Shown: positions 32,389 through 42,327, counted from the first letter of the stretch. The stretch is 64,000 bases of DNA from Liolophura sinensis (GCF_032854445.1 NC_088299.1:11341608-11405607), one strand, 5' to 3'. Notes: generated by a model from the letters alone, not told the origin. Made by a program: numbers and translations.

Positions 32389-32614
32389 CTCAAAAAAAAT
32401 AATCTGTTAAATTTAATAAAAGTCTGTTGTCTAACTGATGCTAGAACGTATTCTGTTATTGCAACAGGTCATTTTGTTAAGTATAGCTCACATATTTCAT
32501 TAATTCAACAAAACGATTGTGTTTAATATCACACGTTGTTGTGATAAGATAACACATCCTAGCATCGCTCAGACAACACACTTCCTGTTCAAATTAACAG
32601 ATTATTTTTTAGTG
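32389..32614. mobile_element. MITE-like family M, copy M3
   Basis: Ends CTCAAAAAAAATAATCTGTTAAA and, inverted, CACTAAAAAATAATCTGTTAATTT. Inside are GTCTGTTGTCTAACTGATGCTAG, TTCTGTTATTGCAACAGGTCATT and CATCCTAGCATCGCTCAGACAACA, in the same order as the copies at 48267 and 60201. Followed by TA. Confidence 0.7.
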
Positions 32615-35600
32615 TATGCTGCCCAGAAAAACGCGTGCTTATGGCATAGAATCATCCATCATTCTAACCGATTGCTTGTATGCGATCAGATTGGAAACCC
32701 TTGTCGTAAATGTGCATATTCTCAGCTTCTTTATTCACGTAATTCACGAAAGTTTCCCTACGAGCATATCTAAAGAAAACTCATTTGGGTCCCAACAAAA
32801 CGCCCACGGAAAAACCTTCACCGAGGGCCTACCTGGTTTATGCCCTCTGTGCGTCTCACTTAGCATTTATCGCACCTGCCTCTAGGGTGATTGATAACGT
32901 GGTTGACGGTATACCCCAGGGCGTCACTATTACACAGGTATGTACGTATGTATACTCAAGTGGCAGACTTGTTTTCGAGCGCTCAACACTAAATGCCTAT
33001 AGCAAGACCGATGTGAGAAAATATTTTGATAACATTCAGTTCAATACACTGTCCTGATGGGACATGTCGCCTTCCCGCGCTGGCCCGGCGCGTGTGAACT
33101 GACCATGTGCTTAGGAATATGTCGTTATCAGTCTATTGACCGGCTCCCTGGATGTCAACATAATGTATTTGCCCCCTAACATCCACAGCTGTCAACACCT
33201 CGGATAGAGCAGCCGATTAAATAAATATTGACACGCCATAGCGACTGATCTCGTCCGCTTGCACGTTTCTGTGCTTTGGCTCTCTGATCTTATCGGATGT
33301 TATGGAAATCCGAGTCCGAAAAACCGATAGAACCCATTGCCGAATATTGGCCATCAGGAATTCCTCAGGGTAATTAGGGGAGGTATGTAGCCCAGTTTAT
33401 TAACCCGCCTGCGTCACACCAAGTCCGTATGCGAAAGCCGCAGATCTAGAGAACAGAGGATTGAAGTCGTAGCCGACCTGGTCTACTGTCCATACCATCA
33501 ACACGTGTGGTGATATATATAATGAAGCCCGGATAGTTTTCATCACTCTTTTTCTGTCCGATTGATCATTTATTTAAAAACAAACATTTATGACGACACA
33601 ACAGCAGGATTACAGCCATTTCGTTGCGAACTGTTCATTTCATAACTCTATTCATCATCTATACCCTACGGGGCAACTTTACCCGCGCAATGGCAATTCG
33701 CGTTCAAGCTGAATTAGCTAATGTTCTCTTACAGCACATGGTATAATGTGTTACCAGTTTCTCCACAAAAACGTCTTCGCAAAGGCAATCAGCAAAGTTC
33801 CCCCATTCCCTTTTCAATATTTCATAACAGCAGTCCATCCACCTTTTAAGACTGCAAATCTCCTGAATGTCAGCCAAAAGCAAACAAAGACCTTTTGAAA
33901 TGCAAATACGTAGCAGTGAATCACCCACGTTTTTGAGTTCATGGATTCCATGATGCGTTATTTATGGTATATGAATACCGAATTGCAAGGCACAAAGAAC
34001 GCTATCATGAAGTATATGTTAGATGAAAGACAATTATACACTGTCCAGGAAAATAATTCAATCTTTTTATGTTTTTTAACCCGTAAAATACATTTAAAAC
34101 ATTGAAGTTAACGGTGAAGCGTTGGGTGTCTGCGAAGGCACATTCCCACACGGTTGCTGAAGTAAATCGTTTAAAGAACAATCCGTTGAAAGCGTGTCAC
34201 ACATGCCCAGAAACATCCACCTGTTAAATCCAATATCTCAAATGCAATTTACTCGCTTGAAAAACAAATGTAAAAAAAATGAAAGGAAGCCTTTTCTTGG
34301 GGAGTGATCTTTCAATTGACATACCACATAGACTTCATGTTAGTGTTTTTTCCCACGAAATGCCCCAACCTGCTGTGTTTCAATTTAGTGTATCTATGTT
34401 TATTTTTGTTTTCATGTGGCAATGAATGAAAATGGACTGGAAAAAAATTAGGCTGTCCTTGACATGATGCAATTGAAATTAAAATTACAACAAGACATAC
34501 ATACTGAATTAATGTTGTTAGGTTGATTGGTGTTTTGTTGGGAATTCAAGTTATATATCTTTTTTACAATTTTTATCCAAAAGTACTTTTATTTGTTTTT
34601 ATGGTGGGGTATATAGGCCATATTGATAGTACAGAATATATATACCAGATGAAGCCTACTCTTTTTTCCTACTTTCATCTTCACCTTTCACATTTAGTTG
34701 TGTAATGTCTATAATCCTGTGCAAAAGTGCCATAATCCATCAAGATATGGGATAAAGATGAAAACAAAAATGTTAGTGACGTCACTCATACATAAAATGT
34801 TTCAAAAAAATTTATATAGGTGTAGGTATAGTTTTCAAATGTATATCCCCTGACGCCTACTGATTTTTGTTGTCTTCCTTCACTTTGAAGGCGAAGAAAA
34901 CACTATTATTTTACTAGGTTAAAAAACATTTCTTAAAAATAAATCGAATTATTTTTAAGAACACTTTAATTTTCTTTCCTCCCACATTTATTCTTCATGT
35001 TAGTCTTTTCTTTGCCTTTAAGCTCCCTAATATGTACCTTAATAATACCGTTTGTGAGGGACACGGTAATAAAGGGTGTATCTTCTGTCAAATCATTTCG
35101 ATTATTGCAAACACGGAATCACCTTCGGCTTCCATTGTCACAACAAAGGCTTAACAGTGTTATGACATTTTGTAGAGATCCTCTGGAGAAACTAGACACA
35201 GACTACCACATCCGGTCCTCAAATTAGCTTACGTTGGTTTTTGCGTTTTAGATCAAAGGCAGTTTTAAGAAACCGTCCACGACGCACAGACAAGTTACCA
35301 AATTGCGGTCTTAGCCAGAAGTAGTTTAACGTGTTTAACGTGGCACACCGAGCGCCCATTGCCCGCAGCCAGACTGACTCGGTAATAAAATCAGTATTAG
35401 TTTTCACGCGATGAGATTGGTTAACACGCCACGTTGGCAGCTAATAGACTCACTTTGTAGGTAATTTACCGAGCGACTGCATACGTTGGCTGTTCATGAT
35501 TGAGAGCGTCCACATACTCCAAAGCGCGCTAACTACTGATTTTGTCTTCACTTATACAGATCGATTGCCAGTTAACAACGCCTACATGTACAGTAATTTG

Positions 35601-36086
35601 CTCAACACAAGTGGAGAGTGTCCTTTAAGCGGGCCATATTTTGCTAAAATTGCACACGGAGTTTTACATAAGTTAACCAAAACTCATGTTTGGGTACACT
35701 TTCGATTTAGTTTGCCAAAGAGACATGATACAGTTCGACAAGCTTTAAACTTCCGCATATCCGAAGAGATATGATCCGAAAACTTCAGCTCCCTCAAAGG
35801 AAAGAAAAACATATATTTTGTTGAATAATCTTCCCGTGTGAGCCACACACACTTCACATGTGTTACTGTATATACCAATTAAGAACGACATATGTAGAAC
35901 AACATGTGCTGCTTGAGGATAAATCTTGTGTTACAACGCCATGGGAGTACATTAAAGCAGGATTAGGCGTTAAGCTGAGTGCACCTTCAACAGCCAGCGT
36001 TAGCATGATGAGGTCACTTTTTGATCTGACAAGAACTAGTATTGGAGCTTGTTCAGTACCGCGTCTGACCCCTGCCGAATTCACAT
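32615..36086. other. No recognised gene; two candidate exon-like ORFs
   Basis: Unique sequence. 32770-32940 (plus) and 33704-33960 (minus) have protein-like open frames, discussed in the findings. 34040-34170 shows weak similarity to 49660-49760 (an AT-rich decayed repeat). Nothing else recognised. Confidence 0.35.
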
Positions 36087-37098
36087 TGTTATGTATGATT
36101 ATTTAATGTCTTCATGTATTGTTAGTCTGCGGACCTTTGTGAAAGCATTACAGGCCCTGTTATATATGTACAGCGCGGACCTGGCCGAAAGCACCTTGTT
36201 CAATGCTCTGTTTATTTAACTGGCTGTTCATTGGCTGTTAAACTCTGTGTTTAAAAATAGTTGAATCCACCTGGCACGTATATAAGCCGTGTTTTCTGTG
36301 CAGAGGGGGGTATTTTTGCTGCATCCACTGGGAGCCAGGAACGTGTGCGACGCTCTCGTATCGAGTCCATTATATTTATATGAGCTGGTGATGCCAGTTT
36401 CATTTGGGAGGACAAGTTTTTATGCCGGCACCGTTTGTGTACCACAGTAGTACTGATGTCTGGTTTATGTGAATTTCTGCGGAAGTCACGTTTATTGGTG
36501 TTCGGATCTTGATTATGATTATACAGTGTGGACTGTGTAATTTGTTTAACACGCTGACCTCACCTGACCGACAAGGTCGTCAAGGACTCTGAACTGAAGT
36601 TTTCAGTTTTGCAAAGGACGTTCGTTCTGCCACAAGGTGACATTACTCTACGTCTCTGAACGGCTCGTTTGTGAGCTTCTGCGGGAGCTGTGACTGATCT
36701 GAAGTGGATTATACCTCCATGCCTGCATTTACCCTGTGTTGTGCTCTGCGGGTGTGACGTCATTCAAAGGCTTGACTGTTCCAGTTCTGTGTAACCTGTG
36801 TACTGTGTTCGTGTTCGCTAACCTGGCGAAGTACCTGTCTAGGACAATTTGTGACTTGTGTGAATTGTGTGTTTATCCCATGGTCTTTACATTGGATTTC
36901 CTGGAATACATTCCTTGGGATGCAAAGGTGAACTGGAAACTTGTAAAGACCGGTAATACTGATATGTATGTTTTTTCATGTTGTTGTTGTTGAACTGTCT
37001 GTAAAACTGTACGTCTCATTTTATATATATAGCATTGTTTACATTGTAATATTGAGTCACTGAGTCTGTTTTCTGTTGCTGTTTTCTCTACCGTAACA
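36087..37098 (+). repeat. 5' long terminal repeat, 1,012 bp
   Basis: Starts TGTTATGTATGATTAT and ends TTTTCTCTACCGTAACA (TG...CA). Both ends are repeated at 42118-42200. A TATA-like box TATATAAG lies at 36279-36286, so transcription would start near 36310. It holds an incidental 85-codon ORF (36736-36993) that I do not consider real. Confidence 0.9.
36279..36286 (+). promoter_or_regulatory. TATA-like box in the 5' LTR
   Basis: TATATAAG about 190 bp into the LTR, the best core-promoter match in it. Confidence 0.4.
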
Positions 37099-37103
37099 GA
37101 AAT

Positions 37104-37121
37104 TGGGGGCTTGTCCGGGAA
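37104..37121 (+). promoter_or_regulatory. Primer binding site, tRNA-Pro-like
   Basis: TGGGGGCTTGTCCGGGAA begins 5 bp after the LTR. It differs at two positions from the classic tRNA-Pro primer site TGGGGGCTCGTCCGGGAT, so tRNA-Pro is the likely minus-strand primer. Confidence 0.7.
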
Positions 37122-37226
37122 CTGATTGTTTCCCTTTGGTTTTGCACCGGATATTTGAAGTTAAACACAAGTGAGAAGCGATTGCTTAATTTTAACGGTG
37201 AATGATTCAGTGGCTAAATATTTACA

Positions 37227-40133
37227 ATGGGAGATTTTGATCCTAAACAGTTTGTTAATGCGCCCGATCAGGATATTTTTGAGAGTTTAAAGAAGGAAGA
37301 CTTGGTTAAGTTAGGGACATTTTTAGGTTTGTCCATAAAGTCTTCATGGAGGAAAAGAGATATGCAGTATACTTTGTTGAAACATTTAGTGGAGATAGGG
37401 AAGTTTGATAGTTCTGCATTATCTGATTATGAGTTCGAGGGTCAGTCTGATGCCGAGCTTAAGTTTAAGCAGTTTGAGTTAAAGTTGAGATTGGAGAAAG
37501 AGGAAAGAGAGAGAGAGAAAGAGAGGGAACATGAGAGAGAGAGGCAAGAGAAAGAGAGGGAACATGAGATAGAGTTAGAAAAGTTGAAAATGCAGAGAGA
37601 GAGAGAGGAAAGGGAGAGGGAAGTGCAGAGAGAGAGAGAGGAGAGAGAAATGCAAGAAAGAGAGAGGGAAAGGGAATTGGAGTTCCAAATGAAAAAGTTA
37701 GAGGTTGAGAGAGGTGAGAAACCGGGTCCTTCCGGTAGACAGGATTCAGGATTTGATGTGACCAAATACATTCGGTTAGTTCCATCCTTTCAGGAAAAAG
37801 AGGTGGATAAGTATTTTCTGCATTTTGAGAAAATTGCAAATAGTTTAAAGTGGCCTAAAGAGTTCTGGACTATGTTATTACAGAGTGTGCTAATTGGAAA
37901 GGCCAGGGAAATTTACACTCAGTTAAGTGTAGAGAATGCTTCCAATTATGACTATGTGAAAGAGGTAATTTTGAAGGGTTATGAATTGGTGCCTGAAGCT
38001 TACCGCCAGAAATTTCGTAACTGTGAAAAAGGTAGAGATCAGACATACGTTGAGTTTGGTCGAGCTAAGGAGCAGTTGTTTGATCGCTGGTGTATAGCCA
38101 AGAAAATAGGCAGGGATTTTGAAAGTTTGCGTCAGCTTGTGCTGGTAGAAGAGTTCAAGCGTTGTATTCATAATGATGTAAAGGTGTTCGTTGATGAGCA
38201 GAAGGCGAGTACACTTGAAGAGGCAGCCAGTTTAGCTGATGATTATTCCTTGACACATAAGGTTACATACACGGGTAAGCCATTTAATTCATTTATACGT
38301 AGAAATACCCAGTCACATGCAACAGGTAGAGGTAGCGCTATACAGAAGAGTTCTACACCAGGCTCCAATGGTTCTACAGCTCATGGTTCACGTAGTTCAG
38401 ATTGGAATGGTAGTCCTCGAAATAGGGTCACTTGTAATTTTTGCAAGCGGGTAGGTCACGTGATGGGTGAATGTTACAAGTTGAAAAGGATAAGGGAAGC
38501 TCAGAATGAGTCTAAGCCCACAGGTATTTGTGTTACAATGCACAAAACATTGCCGGAAGTTACATCAGCAGTTAAAAGCAGATCTGAGTTAGCTGATATG
38601 GGATTGGATAAGATTCCCAAATGCTCTATGGATAGCTTCGCTCCGTTTATCAATTCTGGTTCAGTGTCGCTTAGAAGCGACATGTCTTGTGCTACCCCTA
38701 TAAAGATATTAAGGGATACTGGGGCATCTCAGTCTCTGTTGTTGATGAATACTCTGCCCTTTTCTGAAGAGTCATACTCTGGGGTTCGTGCCCTTATTAG
38801 AGGTGTAGAGTCTAGTGACTTTGTCAGTGTTCCCCTTCATGATATTTATTTGTCATCAGATTTGATATCTGGACCTGTCAGGGTAGGCATTAAGCCTTCA
38901 TTACCTTTTGAGGGTATTCATTTGTTGTTGGGAAATGACTTGGCACATGATAAAGTTACTGTTGATCCCTTAATGGTTGATAAGCCCTCTCTGAATTCAG
39001 TCACAGAGCCAGTTGAAAGCGAGATAGCGGGTTTATATCCGTCCTGTGTTGTTACAAGAGCTATGTCTAGAAAAGTCAGTACAGACCAGGGTAGTACTGT
39101 TGATTTGAGTGAGACTTTTCTCAACAACATGTTGGATGGAGATTCTTCCAAATTAGACAGTCAGCAGGAAGTAGATACTAATTTTGTTAGTGGTGATCAG
39201 CCATTTTGTAGGACTGAGTTGATTGCTAAACAACACAGTGATCCAAGTATTTCTTGCTTGTTTAATGATGCAGCTAAAGATGGTGAATCTTTACCTGACC
39301 CATGCTATTACTATGTCAAGTCTGGCATATTGATGCGGCAGTGGAGGCCTCCCGATGTTTCGTTGGAGGATGAATGGGCAGTTAAGCATCAGGTAGTTGT
39401 GCCCAAGTCTTATCGTAAAGACATACTGACCATAGCGCATGAAACGCCGTTAGCAGGTCATTTAGGTGTTAATAAGACCTATCATAAGATTCTCAGTCAT
39501 TTTTATTGGCCAGGAATAAGTAAAGATGTTACTGAATTTTGCAGGTCTTGTCATGCATGTCAGTTAGTGGGGAAACCTAACCAGACAATCCCCAAGGCAG
39601 CCTTGAGGCCTATTCCTGCAATAGGTGAACCATTTAGTAGAATCTTAATAGATTGTGTTGGTCCGCTACCTAAGACAAAGTCTGGAAATCAGTATATGTT
39701 AACCAAAATGTGTACTTCAACTCGTTTCCCTGAGGCAATTCCACTAAGGAATATTACTGCCAAGACTGTAATTAAGGCTTTAGTTAAGTTCTTCACCATG
39801 TTTGGTCTGCCTAAGTCAGTACAGTCAGACCAGGGTTCAAATTTCATGTCTGGTGTGTTCCAACAAGTTATGCATGAGCTAGGTATTAGCCAGTATAAAT
39901 CCTCAGCTTATCACCCACAAAGTCAAGGAGCACTAGAGAGATTCCATCAGACACTGAAAAGTATGATAAGAACTTACTGCTTTGAGACAGGGAAAGATTG
40001 GGATGAGGGTGTACCTTTGCTAATGTTTGCTGTAAGAGAGTCTGTACAAGAGTCACTTAGATTTAGTCCATTTGAGCTTGTGTTTGGCCATACTGTGCGT
40101 GGTCCACTACAAGGAAAAGTTTGTGTCTGGTGA
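37227..40133 (+). CDS. Gag-protease-integrase polyprotein (Gmr1-like), 968 codons
   Basis: ATG at 37227, 105 bp past the PBS. Residues about 20-60 resemble a SAP-like DNA-binding helix pair (LKKEDLVKLGTFLGL). 85-165 is an almost pure Glu/Arg coiled coil. 185-350 is the capsid region (KYFLHFEKIANSLKWP, EEFKRCI). A CCHC knuckle is at about 403-416 (CNFCKRVGHVMGEC). The protease active site DTGAS is near 497, with LLLGNDLA near 570. Integrase: Zn-binding H/H/C/C region (HETPLAGHLGV, CRSCHACQ) near 738-780, then catalytic Asp in LIDCVGPLP (~810), Asp in VQSDQGSNF (~868) and Glu in QGALERFHQ (~905). The frame ends within integrase after FGHTVRGPL. Integrase completes in the +1 frame, so this looks like a single polyprotein broken by an indel. 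Confidence 0.92.
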   Translation: MGDFDPKQFVNAPDQDIFESLKKEDLVKLGTFLGLSIKSSWRKRDMQYTLLKHLVEIGKFDSSALSDYEFEGQSDAELKFKQFELKLRLEKEEREREKEREHERERQEKEREHEIELEKLKMQREREEREREVQREREEREMQERERERELEFQMKKLEVERGEKPGPSGRQDSGFDVTKYIRLVPSFQEKEVDKYFLHFEKIANSLKWPKEFWTMLLQSVLIGKAREIYTQLSVENASNYDYVKEVILKGYELVPEAYRQKFRNCEKGRDQTYVEFGRAKEQLFDRWCIAKKIGRDFESLRQLVLVEEFKRCIHNDVKVFVDEQKASTLEEAASLADDYSLTHKVTYTGKPFNSFIRRNTQSHATGRGSAIQKSSTPGSNGSTAHGSRSSDWNGSPRNRVTCNFCKRVGHVMGECYKLKRIREAQNESKPTGICVTMHKTLPEVTSAVKSRSELADMGLDKIPKCSMDSFAPFINSGSVSLRSDMSCATPIKILRDTGASQSLLLMNTLPFSEESYSGVRALIRGVESSDFVSVPLHDIYLSSDLISGPVRVGIKPSLPFEGIHLLLGNDLAHDKVTVDPLMVDKPSLNSVTEPVESEIAGLYPSCVVTRAMSRKVSTDQGSTVDLSETFLNNMLDGDSSKLDSQQEVDTNFVSGDQPFCRTELIAKQHSDPSISCLFNDAAKDGESLPDPCYYYVKSGILMRQWRPPDVSLEDEWAVKHQVVVPKSYRKDILTIAHETPLAGHLGVNKTYHKILSHFYWPGISKDVTEFCRSCHACQLVGKPNQTIPKAALRPIPAIGEPFSRILIDCVGPLPKTKSGNQYMLTKMCTSTRFPEAIPLRNITAKTVIKALVKFFTMFGLPKSVQSDQGSNFMSGVFQQVMHELGISQYKSSAYHPQSQGALERFHQTLKSMIRTYCFETGKDWDEGVPLLMFAVRESVQESLRFSPFELVFGHTVRGPLQGKVCVW

Positions 40134-42000
40134 TAGTGACAATGTTAACCTATTACAGTATGTGTCAAGTTTTCGTACTAAGCTCAACAGAGTATGTGAG
40201 TTAGCCAGAGAGAATCTTACAGCTTCTCAGAAGAGTATGAAAACTAAGTATGACAAAGAGACAGTAAGACGCAGATTTGAAGTTGGTCAGAAAGTACTGG
40301 CCTTACTTCCAGTTAGTGGTAAGCCACTTGAGGCTCGTTATTTTGGACCTTATGTAGTAGACAAGAGGCTAAGTGATCTTAATTATATTATTTTCACTCC
40401 TGATCGGCGCAAATCTAGACAACTTTGTCACATTAACATGTTAAAGCCATATGTAGACAGAGATAGCACTGATCTCAATGTTGTACATCCTAGTGGAGTT
40501 GTTACCTCTAACTTATGCCCTGATTCAGCTGTTAGGGATGATCAAGATTTTGACTTACGGTTCCGGTCAGCCAAACTCCAGAATTCAAGTATTCTTGAGA
40601 ACATTGATTCTGTGTTGGGTCATCTGGAATATCAGCAACGCCAGCAGTTGAAGGATTTGGTTCGTCGATATGAACATTTGTTCCCTGATGTTCCAACCAG
40701 GACTGAATCCATCTACCATGATGTTGAAGTTGGAGATTCCAAGCCGATTAAACAGCACCCATACAGACTGAACCCAACTAAAACTGAATACTTGAGGAAA
40801 GAAGTTCAGTATTTACTGGAAAATGATCTGGTCGAGCCCAGTAACAGTAACTGGAGTTCACCTTGTATTCTTGTGCCAAAACCAGATGGGACGTACCGTA
40901 CGTGTACAGACTATCGCAAAGTGAATGCCGTCACTAAAGCAGACAACTTTCCCATTCCAAGGATCGACGACTGTATCGATGCCGTGGGAAAGTCCAACGT
41001 TGTCTCCAAGTTTGACCTATTGAAAGGATTTTGGCAAGTACCGCTCACGCAGCGCGCTCGTGAGGTGTCAGCGTTTGCTACCCCAGATGGTTTATACCAG
41101 TACAAAGTCATGCCCTTTGGGATGAAGAACAGCCCTGCCACCTTTCAACGACTTGTGAACAACGTTACGTCAGGCCTTAAAGGGTGTCGTGTTTACATCG
41201 ACGATGTAATTATATTCAGTGACACTTGGGAGGAACATTTAAATATCATGGAGGCATTATTTGCGAGACTGTCCCAAGCCAATCTTACAGTAAATTTGGC
41301 CAAGTGTGAGTTTGGTTGTGCTTTTGTCACATATCTAGGGCATGTTGTCGGACAGGGTCAGGTAAAACCTGTTAATTCTAAAATCAGTGCTATCTCTTGT
41401 TTTCCAGTGCCAAGTTGTAAGAGAGAGTTAAAGCGTTTCTTGGGCATGGCAGGTTATTATCGAAAGTTCTGTAGGAACTTTTCATTTGTTAGTGAGCCAT
41501 TAACTCAGCTCTTAAAGAAAGGTGCTAAATTCTTGTGGTCCATTGAGTGTCAGAGATCTTTTGATAGATTAAAGGCCATGCTAAGCAGCAGCCCCATACT
41601 TGTAGCACCTGATTTTAATTTACCATTTAAGCTAGCTGTTGATGCTAGTGATATATCTGCTGGGGCAGTTTTGTTACAAGAAACTGAAACAGATCACGTT
41701 GATCACCCTGTATGTTTTTTTTCTCGCAAATTTGACAAGTGCCAGAGAAATTATTCAACAATACAAAAGGAATGTCTGTCCTTGATTCTAGCATTACAGC
41801 ATTTTGAAGTATATGTGACTTCGTCAAGTTACCCCATTGTTGTGTATACAGATCACAATCCCTTGACCTTCTTGCACAAACTAAAAGGTAAAAACCGAAG
41901 ATTGTTACGGTGGAGTTTGCTTTTGCAAGAATTTAATCTAGAGATTAGACACATAAAAGGGAAAGATAATGTGATTGCTGATTGTTTGTCACGTGTCTAG
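40072..42000 (+). CDS. Integrase C-terminus, reverse transcriptase, RNase H (Gmr1-like)
   Basis: Open in the +1 frame relative to the gag-pol start and overlapping it by 62 bp; the frame opens at TTG, not ATG, so it is a continuation rather than a separate gene. First about 140 residues: the GPY/F-type integrase end (RYFGPYVVDKRL, CHINMLKPYV). RT: LVPKPDGTYRTCTDYR, FDLLKGFWQVPL, PFGMKNSPATFQRL, and the catalytic YIDDVIIFS, then FLGMAGYYRKF. RNase H: Asp in LAVDASDISAGAVL, Glu in STIQKECLS, Asp in VVYTDHNPL, and a final Asp in IADCLSR. All catalytic residues are present. It ends with TAG at 41998-42000. No downstream integrase, confirming the permuted order. Confidence 0.92.
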   Translation: MSLCLAILCVVHYKEKFVSGDSDNVNLLQYVSSFRTKLNRVCELARENLTASQKSMKTKYDKETVRRRFEVGQKVLALLPVSGKPLEARYFGPYVVDKRLSDLNYIIFTPDRRKSRQLCHINMLKPYVDRDSTDLNVVHPSGVVTSNLCPDSAVRDDQDFDLRFRSAKLQNSSILENIDSVLGHLEYQQRQQLKDLVRRYEHLFPDVPTRTESIYHDVEVGDSKPIKQHPYRLNPTKTEYLRKEVQYLLENDLVEPSNSNWSSPCILVPKPDGTYRTCTDYRKVNAVTKADNFPIPRIDDCIDAVGKSNVVSKFDLLKGFWQVPLTQRAREVSAFATPDGLYQYKVMPFGMKNSPATFQRLVNNVTSGLKGCRVYIDDVIIFSDTWEEHLNIMEALFARLSQANLTVNLAKCEFGCAFVTYLGHVVGQGQVKPVNSKISAISCFPVPSCKRELKRFLGMAGYYRKFCRNFSFVSEPLTQLLKKGAKFLWSIECQRSFDRLKAMLSSSPILVAPDFNLPFKLAVDASDISAGAVLLQETETDHVDHPVCFFSRKFDKCQRNYSTIQKECLSLILALQHFEVYVTSSSYPIVVYTDHNPLTFLHKLKGKNRRLLRWSLLLQEFNLEIRHIKGKDNVIADCLSRV

Positions 42001-42052
42001 TTGGTTTTCTGCAGCTTTGTTTTTAAAGACTGTGGTAAACGTTATTATTATT

Positions 42053-42101
42053 ATTCATAATTATGAATATGTTAAAGAAAGTTTTATGCAAAACTTTCTT
42101 T
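42053..42101 (+). other. Two palindromes between the pol stop and the purine tract
   Basis: ATTCATAATTATGAAT (42053-42068) is a perfect palindrome. AAAGAAAGTTTT (42074-42085) pairs with AAAACTTTCTTT (42090-42101) around an ATGC loop. Possible RNA stem-loops near the 3' end of the element transcript; function unknown. Confidence 0.6.
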
Positions 42102-42105
42102 CCCT

Positions 42106-42117
42106 GAAGGGTGAGGG
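42106..42117 (+). promoter_or_regulatory. Polypurine tract
   Basis: GAAGGGTGAGGG immediately before the 3' LTR, one T in twelve bases. Expected plus-strand primer site. Confidence 0.65.
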
Positions 42118-42200
42118 TGTTATGTATGATTATGCATTGTTTACATTGTAATATTGAGTCACTGAGCCTGTTTTCTGTTGCTGTTTTCTCTACCGTAACA
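42118..42200 (+). repeat. 3' LTR, collapsed to 83 bp
   Basis: Retains the first 16 bp (TGTTATGTATGATTAT) and the last 67 bp of the LTR, with one substitution (GAGTCTG to GAGCCTG). The equivalent of 36103-37031 is missing. The TATA-like box is therefore absent here. Confidence 0.9.
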
Positions 42201-42327
42201 ACATCAGCATGGCAATGTCATTTCATTGACTACTTAGCGCCCATTAACACAGCATTAGGCAACCTGCGTCTGGCTCAGTTAGTTTTCTCAAGCTTCATTA
42301 TGCTTTCTCTTTTCTGAGTCTGCTCTT

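Larger units (their letters stand above)
36083..42204 (+). mobile_element. Ty3/Gypsy-type LTR retrotransposon with integrase before RT (Gmr1-like)
   Basis: Complete unit: ACAT target duplications (36083-36086 and 42201-42204), 5' LTR, PBS, gag, protease, integrase, RT, RNase H, purine tract, collapsed 3' LTR. RT and RNase H are of Ty3/Gypsy wording, yet integrase sits between protease and RT. That order is known for the Gmr1-like clade first described from fish and other deuterostomes. Where the LTRs overlap (83 bp) they differ at one base, so insertion was recent. Damage: a +1 frame change inside the integrase region near 40100, and loss of about 930 bp from the 3' LTR. Confidence 0.92.

Noticed and set aside
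35858-36106. Overlapping 82- and 73-codon ORFs on both strands beside the LTR
   Set aside because: They seem familiar in composition but I could not name a family. The plus ORF runs into the LTR, and neither has splice support.
36736-36993. 85-codon ORF in the 5' LTR
   Set aside because: Inside the LTR, no counterpart in the collapsed 3' LTR, no recognisable domain.
37442-37839. Minus-strand ORFs of 109 and 124 codons opposite gag
   Set aside because: They are the antisense of the GAGAGA coiled-coil tract (Ser/Leu-rich), not genes.
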